64,000 nt of DNA. It comes from Azotobacter vinelandii (GTDB taxonomy: Bacteria > Pseudomonadota > Gammaproteobacteria > Pseudomonadales > Pseudomonadaceae). The translations under genes and the position numbers were made by a program. The number at the start of each line of letters is the position of its first letter. Within the stretch, counting starts at the first letter, position 1. Location: NCBI RefSeq assembly GCF_001571105.1, contig NZ_BCTD01000002.1; one strand, given 5' to 3'. Under the pieces are notes generated by a model. That model did not search any database. It was given only the letters and a program-made list of their open reading frames with translations, and was not told the DNA's origin. This document shows positions 57,494 to 64,000 of this stretch, in pieces.

Positions 57494-57973
57494 ATGCCCT
57501 CGTTCGACGTGGTGTCCGAACTGGACAAGCACGAAGTCACCAACGCCGTCGACAACGCGATCAAAGAGCTGGATCGGCGCTACGACCTGCGTGGCAAAGG
57601 TAGTTTCGAATTCAAGGACAAGACGCTCACTCTGACTGCCGAGGCCGACTTCATGCTCGAACAGATGATCGAGATCCTCAAACTCGCCCTCATCAAGCGC
57701 AAGGTCGACATCCAGTGCCTGGAATACAAGGATTCCTATGCCTCGGGCAAGGTGGTCAAGCAGGAGGTGATTCTGCGCGAGGGCATCGACAAGGACTTGG
57801 CGAAGAAGATCGTCGCGCTGATCAAGGACTCCAAGCTCAAGGTGCAGGCGGCGATCCAGGGCGAGCAGGTGCGTATTACCGGCAAGAAGCGCGACGACCT
57901 GCAGGAGGCCATCGCCTTGCTGCGCGGCCAAGAGTTGGGCATGCCGCTGCAGTTCAACAACTTCCGTGACTGA
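57494..57973 (+). CDS. yajQ: YajQ family nucleotide-binding protein
   Basis: YajQ proteins bind nucleotides, and some homologues bind cyclic di-GMP and act with transcription regulators. The ATG at 57494 with GGAGG upstream gives 159 residues beginning MPSFDVVSELDKHEVTNAVD, the invariant start. It contains RYDLRGKGSFEFKDKTLTLT and ends in IALLRGQELGMPLQFNNFRD. The open frame upstream overlaps panE antisense and is not coding. It is convergent with ampG. Confidence 0.96.
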   Translation: MPSFDVVSELDKHEVTNAVDNAIKELDRRYDLRGKGSFEFKDKTLTLTAEADFMLEQMIEILKLALIKRKVDIQCLEYKDSYASGKVVKQEVILREGIDKDLAKKIVALIKDSKLKVQAAIQGEQVRITGKKRDDLQEAIALLRGQELGMPLQFNNFRD

Positions 57974-58003
57974 GCTGGTCCCGGATCCCGTGTATGCAAC
58001 ATA

Positions 58004-58028
58004 AGCCCCCGGCCAGGCCGGGGGGCTT
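58004..58028. terminator. Stem-loop between convergent yajQ and ampG
   Basis: AAGCCCCCGGCC and GGCCGGGGGGCTT form a long GC-rich hairpin in the 65-base gap between two convergent genes. T-runs are poor on both strands. It may act as a bidirectional terminator, but the support is structural only. Confidence 0.5.
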
Positions 58029-58038
58029 GCGTTGCGCT

Positions 58039-59586
58039 TCAGGATTGCTCGGTAACGGCGTCGCCATCTTCCGTAGGTTCGGGGCTGAGGGGTTGTTGGC
58101 GCGACTGCCAGAGAATCAGCAAGAGGGTCGGGACACCGAGCAGGGCGGTGAACAGGAAGAACTGGGCATAGCCGTGTTTTTCCACCAGCACGCCGGAATA
58201 GCCGCCGATCAGTCGCGGCAGCAGCAGCATGATCGAGCTGAGCAGGGCGTATTGGGTGGCGGAGAACTTCAGGCTGGTCAGGCTCGACAGGTAGGCGACG
58301 AAGGCCGAGGTGGCCAGGCCGGAGCTGAAGTTGTCGCAGGAGATGGTCACTACCAGCATCTCCAGATTGGCTCCCATACTGGTGAGCATCAGGAACAGCA
58401 GGTTAGTGGCCGCCGAGGCCGCGCCGCCGATGAAGAGGATCGGCAGAATGCCGAAGCGGACGATCAGTAGGCCGCCGAAGCCGGCGCCGAGCAGGGTCAT
58501 GATCAGACCGAACAGCTTGCTGACGCCGGCGATCTGTTCCTTGCTGAAACCCTGGTCGATATAGAACACGTTGGCCATCACGCCGAGCACCGTATCCGAC
58601 AGGCGATAGGTGGCGATCAGACCGAGCAGCAGCAGGGCCTGCCAGCGGTAACGCTGGATGAAGTCGCTGATCGGGGTCAGCACCGGCGCTAGGCTGCGCC
58701 GACCCATGGCCGACAGGCACAAGGTCGAGAGGATGAGATAGAGCAGAAAGCGTAGGAAGGCGCGATCCTCGCCGATCAGCTCGACCACGCCCATGCGCCC
58801 CTGCAGCACCAGCAGGATGTCGCTGCTGTAGAGCTGGGTGAAGGTCGCCGGAACCGAGACCATGAGCACAATCAGCACCAGGATCGACAGCATCTGGTGG
58901 TTGAAGCTGAAGCGCGCCGCCTCCTGCTGGGTCTGCAGGGGAACCGTGGGTTCGCGCATCAGCAGGGTGGTGATCAGGCCGGGCAGCATCAGAAGGGCGA
59001 ACACCAGATAGGTGGAGCCCCAGGCGGAGGCATTGTAGAGCCCTTTGGTGGAGCCGAACCAATCGGCGAAGTACAGGGCGCCGGCGGTGGCCAGCAGGGC
59101 GGATACCCGGTAACCAGCCATGTAGCTGGCGGCCAGGGCGGCCTGGCGGCTGCCCTCGGCAATTTCCAGGCGATAGGCGTCCACCGCGATGTCCTGAGTA
59201 GCCGAGGCGAAGGCGACTAGCACCGCCAGGGCGATCAGCCAGGGCAGGGCGCGCTGTGGGTCGCACAGCGCCATCCCGGCCAGCCCCAGCGCGACCGCTG
59301 TCTGCGACAGCAGCAACCAGGAGCGTCGTCGGCCGAGGCGGCCGAGCAGCGGCAGGCGCCACTGGTCGAGCAGGGGGGCCCAGATCCATTTAAAGGCATA
59401 AGCCAGGCCGATCAGGCTGGCGTAGCCTATGGTTTCGCGAGCGATCCCGGCTTCTCGCAGCCACACCGACAGGGTGGAGAACACCAGCATGTAAGGCAAG
59501 CCGGCAACAAAGCCGAGCATCAGCAAGGCTAAGGTGGCGGGGCTGGCATAAGCAGCGAGGGCGTCGCGCCAGGATTTATGGGACAT
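58039..59586 (-). CDS. ampG: Muropeptide permease AmpG
   Basis: Inner-membrane major-facilitator protein importing GlcNAc-anhydroMurNAc peptides for wall recycling; in pseudomonads it is needed for AmpR-controlled beta-lactamase induction. The ATG at 59586 gives 515 residues beginning SWRDALAAYASPATLALLML. The family segment GFVAGLPYMLVFSTLSVWLREAG follows, with FKWIWAPLLDQWRLPLLGRLGRRRSW near 70-95. About fourteen hydrophobic segments are visible. The frame further upstream overlaps the alkyltransferase-like gene. Confidence 0.93.
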   Translation of the reverse strand: MSHKSWRDALAAYASPATLALLMLGFVAGLPYMLVFSTLSVWLREAGIARETIGYASLIGLAYAFKWIWAPLLDQWRLPLLGRLGRRRSWLLLSQTAVALGLAGMALCDPQRALPWLIALAVLVAFASATQDIAVDAYRLEIAEGSRQAALAASYMAGYRVSALLATAGALYFADWFGSTKGLYNASAWGSTYLVFALLMLPGLITTLLMREPTVPLQTQQEAARFSFNHQMLSILVLIVLMVSVPATFTQLYSSDILLVLQGRMGVVELIGEDRAFLRFLLYLILSTLCLSAMGRRSLAPVLTPISDFIQRYRWQALLLLGLIATYRLSDTVLGVMANVFYIDQGFSKEQIAGVSKLFGLIMTLLGAGFGGLLIVRFGILPILFIGGAASAATNLLFLMLTSMGANLEMLVVTISCDNFSSGLATSAFVAYLSSLTSLKFSATQYALLSSIMLLLPRLIGGYSGVLVEKHGYAQFFLFTALLGVPTLLLILWQSRQQPLSPEPTEDGDAVTEQS

Positions 59587-59989
59587 GGGGCTTCGTTGTG
59601 GCGGGCAAAGGGCGCACTCTAACCGCAGCATCATTTGGATGCCAGACGTGCCGGCGAATATCCACGCGATTGTTGCGTATGACCAGCCCTTCCGCGCGCA
59701 GTCGGGCGCGTTGTTCTTCGCCTGCAGGGGTATCCGGGGCGAGACTGAGTCGGCCATCGGCAGCGACTACGCGGTGCCAGGGCAGGCGTGTGTCTTTCGG
59801 CAACTGCGCCAGGACACGACCGACCCAGCGGGCCGCCCGACCGAGTCCGGCCAGTTCGGCGAGGTATCCGTAGCTGACCACCTGGCCGGGTGGCACCTGG
59901 GCCAGTGTCTGATACAGGGCCTGCCGGCGCCCGCTAGCGTCTTCCGCTGCGGGCTCATGGAGGGGGCTGTAAGGGACTTGGGAATGCAT
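59576..59989 (-). CDS. Alkyltransferase-like protein (ATL, MGMT family without active cysteine)
   Basis: Homologue of the DNA-binding domain of O6-alkylguanine-DNA alkyltransferase. The active-site PCHRV motif reads PWHRV at 70-74, with tryptophan replacing the reactive cysteine. Known ATL proteins bind O6-alkylguanine and flag it for nucleotide excision repair instead of reversing it. In the 137 residues the helix-turn-helix and arginine finger region VSYGYLAELAGLGRAARWVG (38-57) is intact. Its end overlaps the ampG start by 11 bases, suggesting co-expression. Confidence 0.9.
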   Translation of the reverse strand: MHSQVPYSPLHEPAAEDASGRRQALYQTLAQVPPGQVVSYGYLAELAGLGRAARWVGRVLAQLPKDTRLPWHRVVAADGRLSLAPDTPAGEEQRARLRAEGLVIRNNRVDIRRHVWHPNDAAVRVRPLPATTKPHVP

Positions 59990-60033
59990 CGTATCGGAAA
60001 AGCGGCTCCAGGCCTGCGCCCGGAGCCCGTCGT

Positions 60034-60795
60034 CTACAGGCGTAGGCCGCCATCCAGATCGATGACGCGCCCGGTGAAATAATCGTTTTCGAAGATGAAA
60101 GTGGCAGCATGGGCGATCTCCGCAGGCTTGCCCATGCGCTTGAGCGGAATGCTGGCAGTCATCTTTTCCAGGGCCTCGGGGCGCATGCTGGCGGTCATTT
60201 CCGTCTCGATGAATCCCGGGGCGATGGCCGCCACGCGGATGCCATAACGCGCCAATTCCTTGGCCCAGACCACGGTATCGGCTGCCACCCCGGCCTTGGC
60301 CGCCGAATAATTGGCCTGGCCCATGTTGCCGGCGCGGGATATGGAGGAAATGTTGATGATCGCGCCATGGTCGCCCTGTTCCACCATCTTCGCCGCCACT
60401 TCCCGTGTGCAGAGGAACACACCGGTCAGATTGACGTCAATCACCGCCTGCCATTGGGCCAGGCTCAGGGTGCTCAACTCGCCATCCTTGAGCTTGACGG
60501 TGAGACCGTCGCGCAGGATGCCCGCGTTATTCACCAAACCATTGATCGCTCCGAAGTCCTCGGCCACCTGGCCGACCATTCGTATCACCTCTTCTTCCCT
60601 GGCCACGTTGCACAGGTAGGCACGCGCCTCGCCACCGCCGGCCGCCCGGCAGGCCGTGACGGTGTCGTCGAGTTTTTCCGCGTTGAGATCGACCAGCGCG
60701 AGCCTCGCTCCCCTGGCCGCCAGATATTCGGCCATGGACCGCCCCAGCCCCTGACAACCTCCGGTGATGATGATGACCTTATCGTTCAGTTGCAT
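60034..60795 (-). CDS. Short-chain dehydrogenase/reductase, FabG-like
   Basis: NAD(P)-dependent oxidoreductase of the classical SDR family, 253 residues. The cofactor motif is TGGCQGLGRS at 11-20, NNAGILRDGLTV lies near 90, the catalytic serine is in INISSISRAG, and the Y and K are in NYSAAKAG. The C-terminal IAPGFIETEMTASM resembles beta-ketoacyl-ACP reductases. The substrate cannot be told from sequence. It is divergent from the HugZ-type gene. Confidence 0.9.
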   Translation of the reverse strand: MQLNDKVIIITGGCQGLGRSMAEYLAARGARLALVDLNAEKLDDTVTACRAAGGGEARAYLCNVAREEEVIRMVGQVAEDFGAINGLVNNAGILRDGLTVKLKDGELSTLSLAQWQAVIDVNLTGVFLCTREVAAKMVEQGDHGAIINISSISRAGNMGQANYSAAKAGVAADTVVWAKELARYGIRVAAIAPGFIETEMTASMRPEALEKMTASIPLKRMGKPAEIAHAATFIFENDYFTGRVIDLDGGLRL

Positions 60796-60900
60796 CTGCT
60801 ATCCCTCTTTGGGATGGATTCACTGTTGCCTTGCCGGTGCCGTTACTCGCTATGCTGGGCACTTGTCCGCTGTGACGGATCTTCGACGAGGAGTCATAAG

Positions 60901-61638
60901 GTGAGCGTGAAGGTGAAGGATCCAAAGGATGCCCGACAATTATTACTCAAAGAGTACCGCGGGGCGCTGGCGACCTTGTCCCAGAGCCTCCCCGGCTTCC
61001 CTTTCGGATCGGCGGTGCCTTACTGCCTGGATGCGGCGGGCTGCCCGCTGCTCCTGATCAGCCGGATCGCCCAGCACACCCGCAACCTGCAGGTCGACCG
61101 CAGGTGCTCGCTGCTGGTCGGCGAGCGCGGAGCGCTCGACGTGCAGGCCGCCGGGCGCCTGACGCTCATGGCCGAAGCCCGGCCGTTGCAGGACGAGGCG
61201 CAGATCGAGGCGGCCGCTGCACGCTACTACTGCTATTTTCCGGCCTCGCGAAACTACCATCGCGCCCACGACTTCGATTTCTGGGTGCTGGAGCCGGTGC
61301 GCTGGCGTTTCATCGGCGGCTTCGGTTCCATTCACTGGCTGGAAGGCGTGGAATTGGCCAACCCCTTCGCCGGAACGATCGAGGTCGATATGATCGAGCA
61401 CATGAACCGCGACCACGCCGTGGCCATCGCCCATTACGTCACACTGGCCGGACTGCCGGCCGACGAGCCGGCGGAAATGGTCGGCATCGACAGCGAGGGC
61501 TTCCATCTGCGTATCGGTCAGGCACTGTACTGGCTGGCCTTCTCCACACCTTGTAATAATCCCGCCATGGTTCGCCAGGCCTTGGTACAACTGGCTCACG
61601 CCGAGGTCTGGCCAACCGTTGGGCAGGAGCAGGCTTGA
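60901..61638 (+). CDS. HugZ-type flavin/heme-binding protein (PNPOx-like plus DUF2470)
   Basis: Split-barrel protein resembling HugZ heme-degrading or heme-storage proteins and PNPOx-like oxidases; the function here is unknown. The GTG at 60901 follows GAGGAG by about ten bases and gives 245 residues. The N-terminal part (about 15-150, GFPFGSAVPYCLDAAGCPLL, ISRIAQHTRNL) is the FMN-binding-type barrel. The C-terminal part (IEHMNRDHAVAIAHYVTLAG) is a DUF2470 domain. An upstream in-frame extension runs antisense through the SDR gene and is not coding. Confidence 0.86.
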   Translation: MSVKVKDPKDARQLLLKEYRGALATLSQSLPGFPFGSAVPYCLDAAGCPLLLISRIAQHTRNLQVDRRCSLLVGERGALDVQAAGRLTLMAEARPLQDEAQIEAAAARYYCYFPASRNYHRAHDFDFWVLEPVRWRFIGGFGSIHWLEGVELANPFAGTIEVDMIEHMNRDHAVAIAHYVTLAGLPADEPAEMVGIDSEGFHLRIGQALYWLAFSTPCNNPAMVRQALVQLAHAEVWPTVGQEQA

Positions 61639-61703
61639 ATTGGCGATGGAAAAGCCCCATTTAGTTACCGACTGGAAGCGTTCTTCCGCCCGGGAAATCA
61701 TTG

Positions 61704-62183
61704 ATGCGCGCTTTTCTACTACTGTTTCTGCTGTTCCCCCTGCTCGAGCTGGCCGTGATGATCAAGGTCGGCTCCGCGATCGGCGTTTTGCCGACTCTGC
61801 TGCTGATCGTCCTCGGCGTGCTGGTCGGGGGACTGGTTCTGCGCCTCGCCGGTGTGGCGACCGCCTGGCGCGCCCGCGAGCGGCTGGCGCGTGGCGAGTT
61901 GCCGGAACAGGAAATGCTCGACGGGTTACTGATCGCCATCGGCGGCGGCCTGCTGCTGTTGCCCGGTTTCGTCAGCGACCTGCTGGCCATACCTTGCCTG
62001 CTGCCTTTCACGCGGCATTTCCTGCTGGACCGGCTGCGTCGGCGTACCGAGGAGCAGGCCTTGCGTCGTCGTGCCTTCTTCGACGATCTGGCCGCCCGCT
62101 CCGGTCAGTCCCGTCCGGAGGCCTCCCCCCGCTCTAGTCACCCCAATGTCATCGAGGGCGAGTACGAGCGCCGGGACGACTGA
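61704..62183 (+). CDS. fxsA: FxsA family inner-membrane protein
   Basis: FxsA proteins are polytopic membrane proteins; E. coli FxsA overproduction relieves F exclusion of phage T7, and the native role is unclear. The 159 residues from the ATG at 61704 (a TTG directly before it is an alternative) have helices at about 1-20, 25-50 and 68-95, including IGGGLLLLPGFVSDLLAIPC. A charged cytoplasmic tail follows. It lies upstream of groES, a linkage conserved in many gammaproteobacteria. Confidence 0.92.
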   Translation: MRAFLLLFLLFPLLELAVMIKVGSAIGVLPTLLLIVLGVLVGGLVLRLAGVATAWRARERLARGELPEQEMLDGLLIAIGGGLLLLPGFVSDLLAIPCLLPFTRHFLLDRLRRRTEEQALRRRAFFDDLAARSGQSRPEASPRSSHPNVIEGEYERRDD

Positions 62184-62441
62184 TTCGGTGTCCGTCTCCT
62201 GTCCCTTCTCTGCAGGACCGTATGCGTTGCCTTGAGTATCGCTACCTTGATGGCGATCGGGCTCTGTCGTCCGGTCTTGAGCCTGTGAGTCTCTTCTTTT
62301 CTGCCCCGGTTTCTGCTTCTGGACAGCCGCGTTTCCCTGGCCATGGTATCGGCCCCATGGGCCCATGCGCCTTGGCTTTTCCGGCCTGTACCGTCATGGC
62401 CGACAACCGGACCTGTGGGCGGAAAATTTTTCCATTCCGCT
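62184..62441. other. Non-coding part of the fxsA-groES gap
   Basis: Of the 431 bases between fxsA and groES, the first 258 show no gene, repeat or clear promoter that I can support. Short open frames here (for instance 62222-62446) have no family-like sequence or ribosome binding site. The heat-shock promoter and leader hairpins occupy the rest. Confidence 0.6.
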
Positions 62442-62470
62442 CTTGAAATGCTCTTGGGTGCCCACATCTA
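62442..62470 (+). promoter_or_regulatory. Heat-shock (RpoH) promoter of groESL
   Basis: CTTGAAA at 62442-62448 matches the sigma-32 -35 consensus exactly. After 12-13 bases, CCCACATCTA at 62461-62470 approximates the CCCCATNT -10. The distance to groES (about 140 bases) leaves a structured leader. Assignment is by consensus match and by the known RpoH control of groESL. Confidence 0.72.
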
Positions 62471-62512
62471 GCGGTCACCGCAAGGTTCCTGTTGGACGAC
62501 AGGCTATCTTCT

Positions 62513-62579
62513 GCGGTCCCGCACTGCGGGCCGCAACCGGCAATGCCGGCTTTTACTAACGGGCCGATGATGGCATCGG
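62513..62579 (+). promoter_or_regulatory. Three consecutive hairpins in the groES leader
   Basis: Downstream of the promoter the RNA can form three hairpins. The first is GCGG-TCCCGCA with TGCGGG-CCGC (62513-62534). The second is CCGGC-AAT-GCCGG followed by CTTTT (62537-62554), which looks like a weak terminator. The third is CCGATG-ATGG-CATCGG (62564-62579). The groES ribosome site TAGGAGAG lies after the third. They could modulate groESL readthrough or stability; this is inference. Confidence 0.55.
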
Positions 62580-62614
62580 TTGCTGAAACGATAGAAAACT
62601 AGGAGAGATCGACA

Positions 62615-62908
62615 ATGAAGCTTCGTCCTCTGCATGACCGCGTCGTGATTCGTCGTAGCGAAGAAGAAACCAAGACCGCCGGCGGCATTGTGCTGCCGGG
62701 CTCCGCTGCGGAAAAGCCGAACCGTGGCGAAGTCGTCGCTGTGGGCACTGGCCGTGTGCTGGACAACGGCGAAGTCCGTCCGCTGGCCGTGAAGGTCGGT
62801 GACAAGGTGGTGTTCGGCCCCTATTCCGGCAGCAATACCATCAAGGTCGATGGCGAAGATCTGCTGGTGATGGGCGAAAACGAAATTTTCGCCGTCGTCG
62901 AAGCCTGA
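62615..62908 (+). CDS. groES: Co-chaperonin GroES
   Basis: Heptameric lid of the GroEL folding chamber. The 97 residues begin MKLRPLHDRVVIRRSEEETK and contain the mobile-loop segment TAGGIVLPGSAAEKPNRGEV near 21-40 and VVFGPYSGSNTIKVDGEDLL. An AGGAGAG site precedes the ATG. groEL follows after 45 bases in the standard groESL operon. Confidence 0.99.
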   Translation: MKLRPLHDRVVIRRSEEETKTAGGIVLPGSAAEKPNRGEVVAVGTGRVLDNGEVRPLAVKVGDKVVFGPYSGSNTIKVDGEDLLVMGENEIFAVVEA

Positions 62909-62953
62909 TTCCCCGAGTCTCCATAGAACATCCAAGATTGAGGAACGATCAAA

Positions 62954-64000
62954 ATGGCTGCAAAAGAAGTCAAGTTCGGTGATTCCGCCCGCAAGAAAAT
63001 GCTGGTAGGCGTGAACGTCCTGGCCGATGCCGTCAAGGCCACTCTCGGCCCGAAAGGCCGCAACGTGGTCCTGGACAAGAGCTTCGGCGCACCGACCATC
63101 ACCAAGGATGGCGTATCCGTGGCCAAGGAAATCGAGCTCAAAGACAAGTTCGAGAACATGGGCGCCCAACTGGTGAAGGACGTGGCCTCCAAGGCCAACG
63201 ACGAAGCCGGTGACGGTACCACCACCGCTACCGTACTGGCCCAGGCCATCGTCAACGAAGGCCTGAAGGCCGTTGCCGCAGGCATGAACCCGATGGATCT
63301 GAAGCGCGGCATCGATAAGGCGACCATCGCCATCGTTGCGGAGCTGAAGTCGCTGGCCAAGCCGTGCTCCGACTCCAAGGCGATCGCCCAGGTAGGCACC
63401 ATTTCCGCCAACTCCGACGAGTCCATCGGTAACATCATCGCCGAGGCCATGAACAAGGTCGGCAAGGAAGGCGTGATCACCGTCGAGGAAGGCTCGGGCC
63501 TGGAGAACGAGTTGTCCGTCGTCGAAGGCATGCAGTTCGATCGTGGCTACCTGTCTCCGTACTTCATCAACAAGCCCGACACCATGGTTGCCGAACTGGA
63601 CAACCCGCTGCTGCTGCTGGTCGACAAGAAGATCTCCAACATCCGCGAGCTGCTGCCGGTGCTGGAAGCCGTGGCCAAGTCCGGCCGTCCGCTGCTGATC
63701 GTCGCCGAAGACGTCGAAGGCGAAGCCCTGGCCACCCTGGTGGTCAACAACATGCGTGGCATCGTCAAGGTCGCTGCCGTGAAGGCTCCGGGCTTCGGCG
63801 ATCGTCGCAAGGCCATGCTGCAGGACATCGCCATCCTGACCGGCGCCACCGTGATCTCCGAGGAAGTCGGCCTGAGCTTGGAAAGCGCCACTCTGGAGCA
63901 TCTGGGTAACGCCAAGCGCGTCGTGCTGAACAAGGAAAACACCACCATCATCGACGGTGCCGGTGCCCAGGCCGACATCGAGGCTCGTGTGGCGCAGATC
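62954..64000 (+). CDS. groEL: Chaperonin GroEL, 5' part (runs off window)
   Basis: ATP-dependent chaperonin. The reading frame is open from the ATG at 62954 (AGGAAC upstream) to the window end, 349 codons of about 547. Visible are the ATP-site block LGPKGRNVVLDKSFGAPTIT near 31-50, the nucleotide-binding DGTTTATVLAQAI near 87-99 and the apical-domain start EGMQFDRGYLSPYFI near 191-205. The remainder, including the equatorial C-terminal half and GGM tail, is outside. Confidence 0.98.
   Translation, partial: MAAKEVKFGDSARKKMLVGVNVLADAVKATLGPKGRNVVLDKSFGAPTITKDGVSVAKEIELKDKFENMGAQLVKDVASKANDEAGDGTTTATVLAQAIVNEGLKAVAAGMNPMDLKRGIDKATIAIVAELKSLAKPCSDSKAIAQVGTISANSDESIGNIIAEAMNKVGKEGVITVEEGSGLENELSVVEGMQFDRGYLSPYFINKPDTMVAELDNPLLLLVDKKISNIRELLPVLEAVAKSGRPLLIVAEDVEGEALATLVVNNMRGIVKVAAVKAPGFGDRRKAMLQDIAILTGATVISEEVGLSLESATLEHLGNAKRVVLNKENTTIIDGAGAQADIEARVAQI

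Noticed and set aside
62222..62446. 74-codon open frame in the fxsA-groES gap
   Set aside because: No ribosome binding site and a low-complexity product; it runs into the heat-shock promoter, so it is more likely chance.

Overview
The window is a stretch of conserved chromosomal backbone from a gammaproteobacterium of the family Pseudomonadaceae (Pseudomonas or Azotobacter type). This rests on gene order and content: kdsD/mlaFEDCB-ibaG-murA-hisGDC-algW-cysD-cysNC, rplM-rpsI-petABC-sspAB, gmhA-yraN-lpoA-rsmI-rnpB, the complete dcw cluster, lpxC-dciA-secA-argJ, and groESL. It also rests on lineage features such as a fused CysNC, an AlgW-type DegS protease, a long TrpRS and a Nudix/ThiE-like fusion. 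The sequence is GC-rich with uniform base use. I see no insertion sequence, prophage, integron, CRISPR array or tRNA gene.

Layout. 1-4499: 5' part of kdsD (minus strand) divergent from the mlaFEDCB phospholipid-transport operon, then ibaG. 4520-9076: murA and hisG-hisD-hisC. 9116-11137: algW (minus strand) divergent from a Nif3-family gene. 11263-14094: cysD-cysNC sulfate activation. 14309-19102: zapG (yhcB), an alpha/beta hydrolase, trpS, zapE and nfi. 19441-24249: rplM-rpsI, the cytochrome bc1 operon petABC and sspAB, each ended by a strong hairpin terminator. 24288-27705 (minus strand): lpoA-yraN-gmhA/diaA-dolP. 27819-29109: rsmI and the RNase P RNA gene rnpB. 29406-46136: mraZ-rsmH-ftsL-ftsI-murE-murF-mraY-murD-ftsW-murG-murC-ddlB-ftsQ-ftsA-ftsZ, almost gapless and led by a clear promoter with four MraZ boxes. 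46243-50707: lpxC, dciA (minus strand) and secA. 50858-62183: argJ, a glutathione transferase-like gene, a Nudix/ThiE-like fusion, a PduO-type cobalamin adenosyltransferase, an orphan sensor kinase, a PanE-type reductase, yajQ, ampG, an alkyltransferase-like gene, an SDR, a HugZ-type gene and fxsA. 62615-64000: groES and the 5' part of groEL behind a heat-shock promoter.

Functionally the window is dominated by envelope biogenesis. It covers lipid transport (Mla), peptidoglycan precursor synthesis (MurA, MurC-G, MraY, Ddl), septal synthesis and its regulators (FtsI, FtsW, FtsQ, FtsL, FtsA, FtsZ, LpoA, ZapE, ZapG, DolP), lipid A and Kdo synthesis (LpxC, KdsD, GmhA), secretion (SecA), envelope stress (AlgW) and peptidoglycan recycling (AmpG). 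Interspersed are histidine, arginine and sulfate assimilation, respiration (bc1), translation and chaperones.

No wholly new system is evident. The observations most worth a second look are non-coding: four MraZ boxes at exact 10-bp period directly after a TTGACG-N17-TATAGT promoter; a duplicated motif with a hairpin in the rplM leader; three consecutive hairpins in the groES leader; dyads upstream of mraZ and lpxC; and a CTCTTC microsatellite immediately after lpxC. Protein-level oddities are an alanine in place of the phosphoacceptor serine in the CysC half of CysNC, a substrate-like C-terminal appendage on TrpRS, and a Nudix/ThiE-like fusion.
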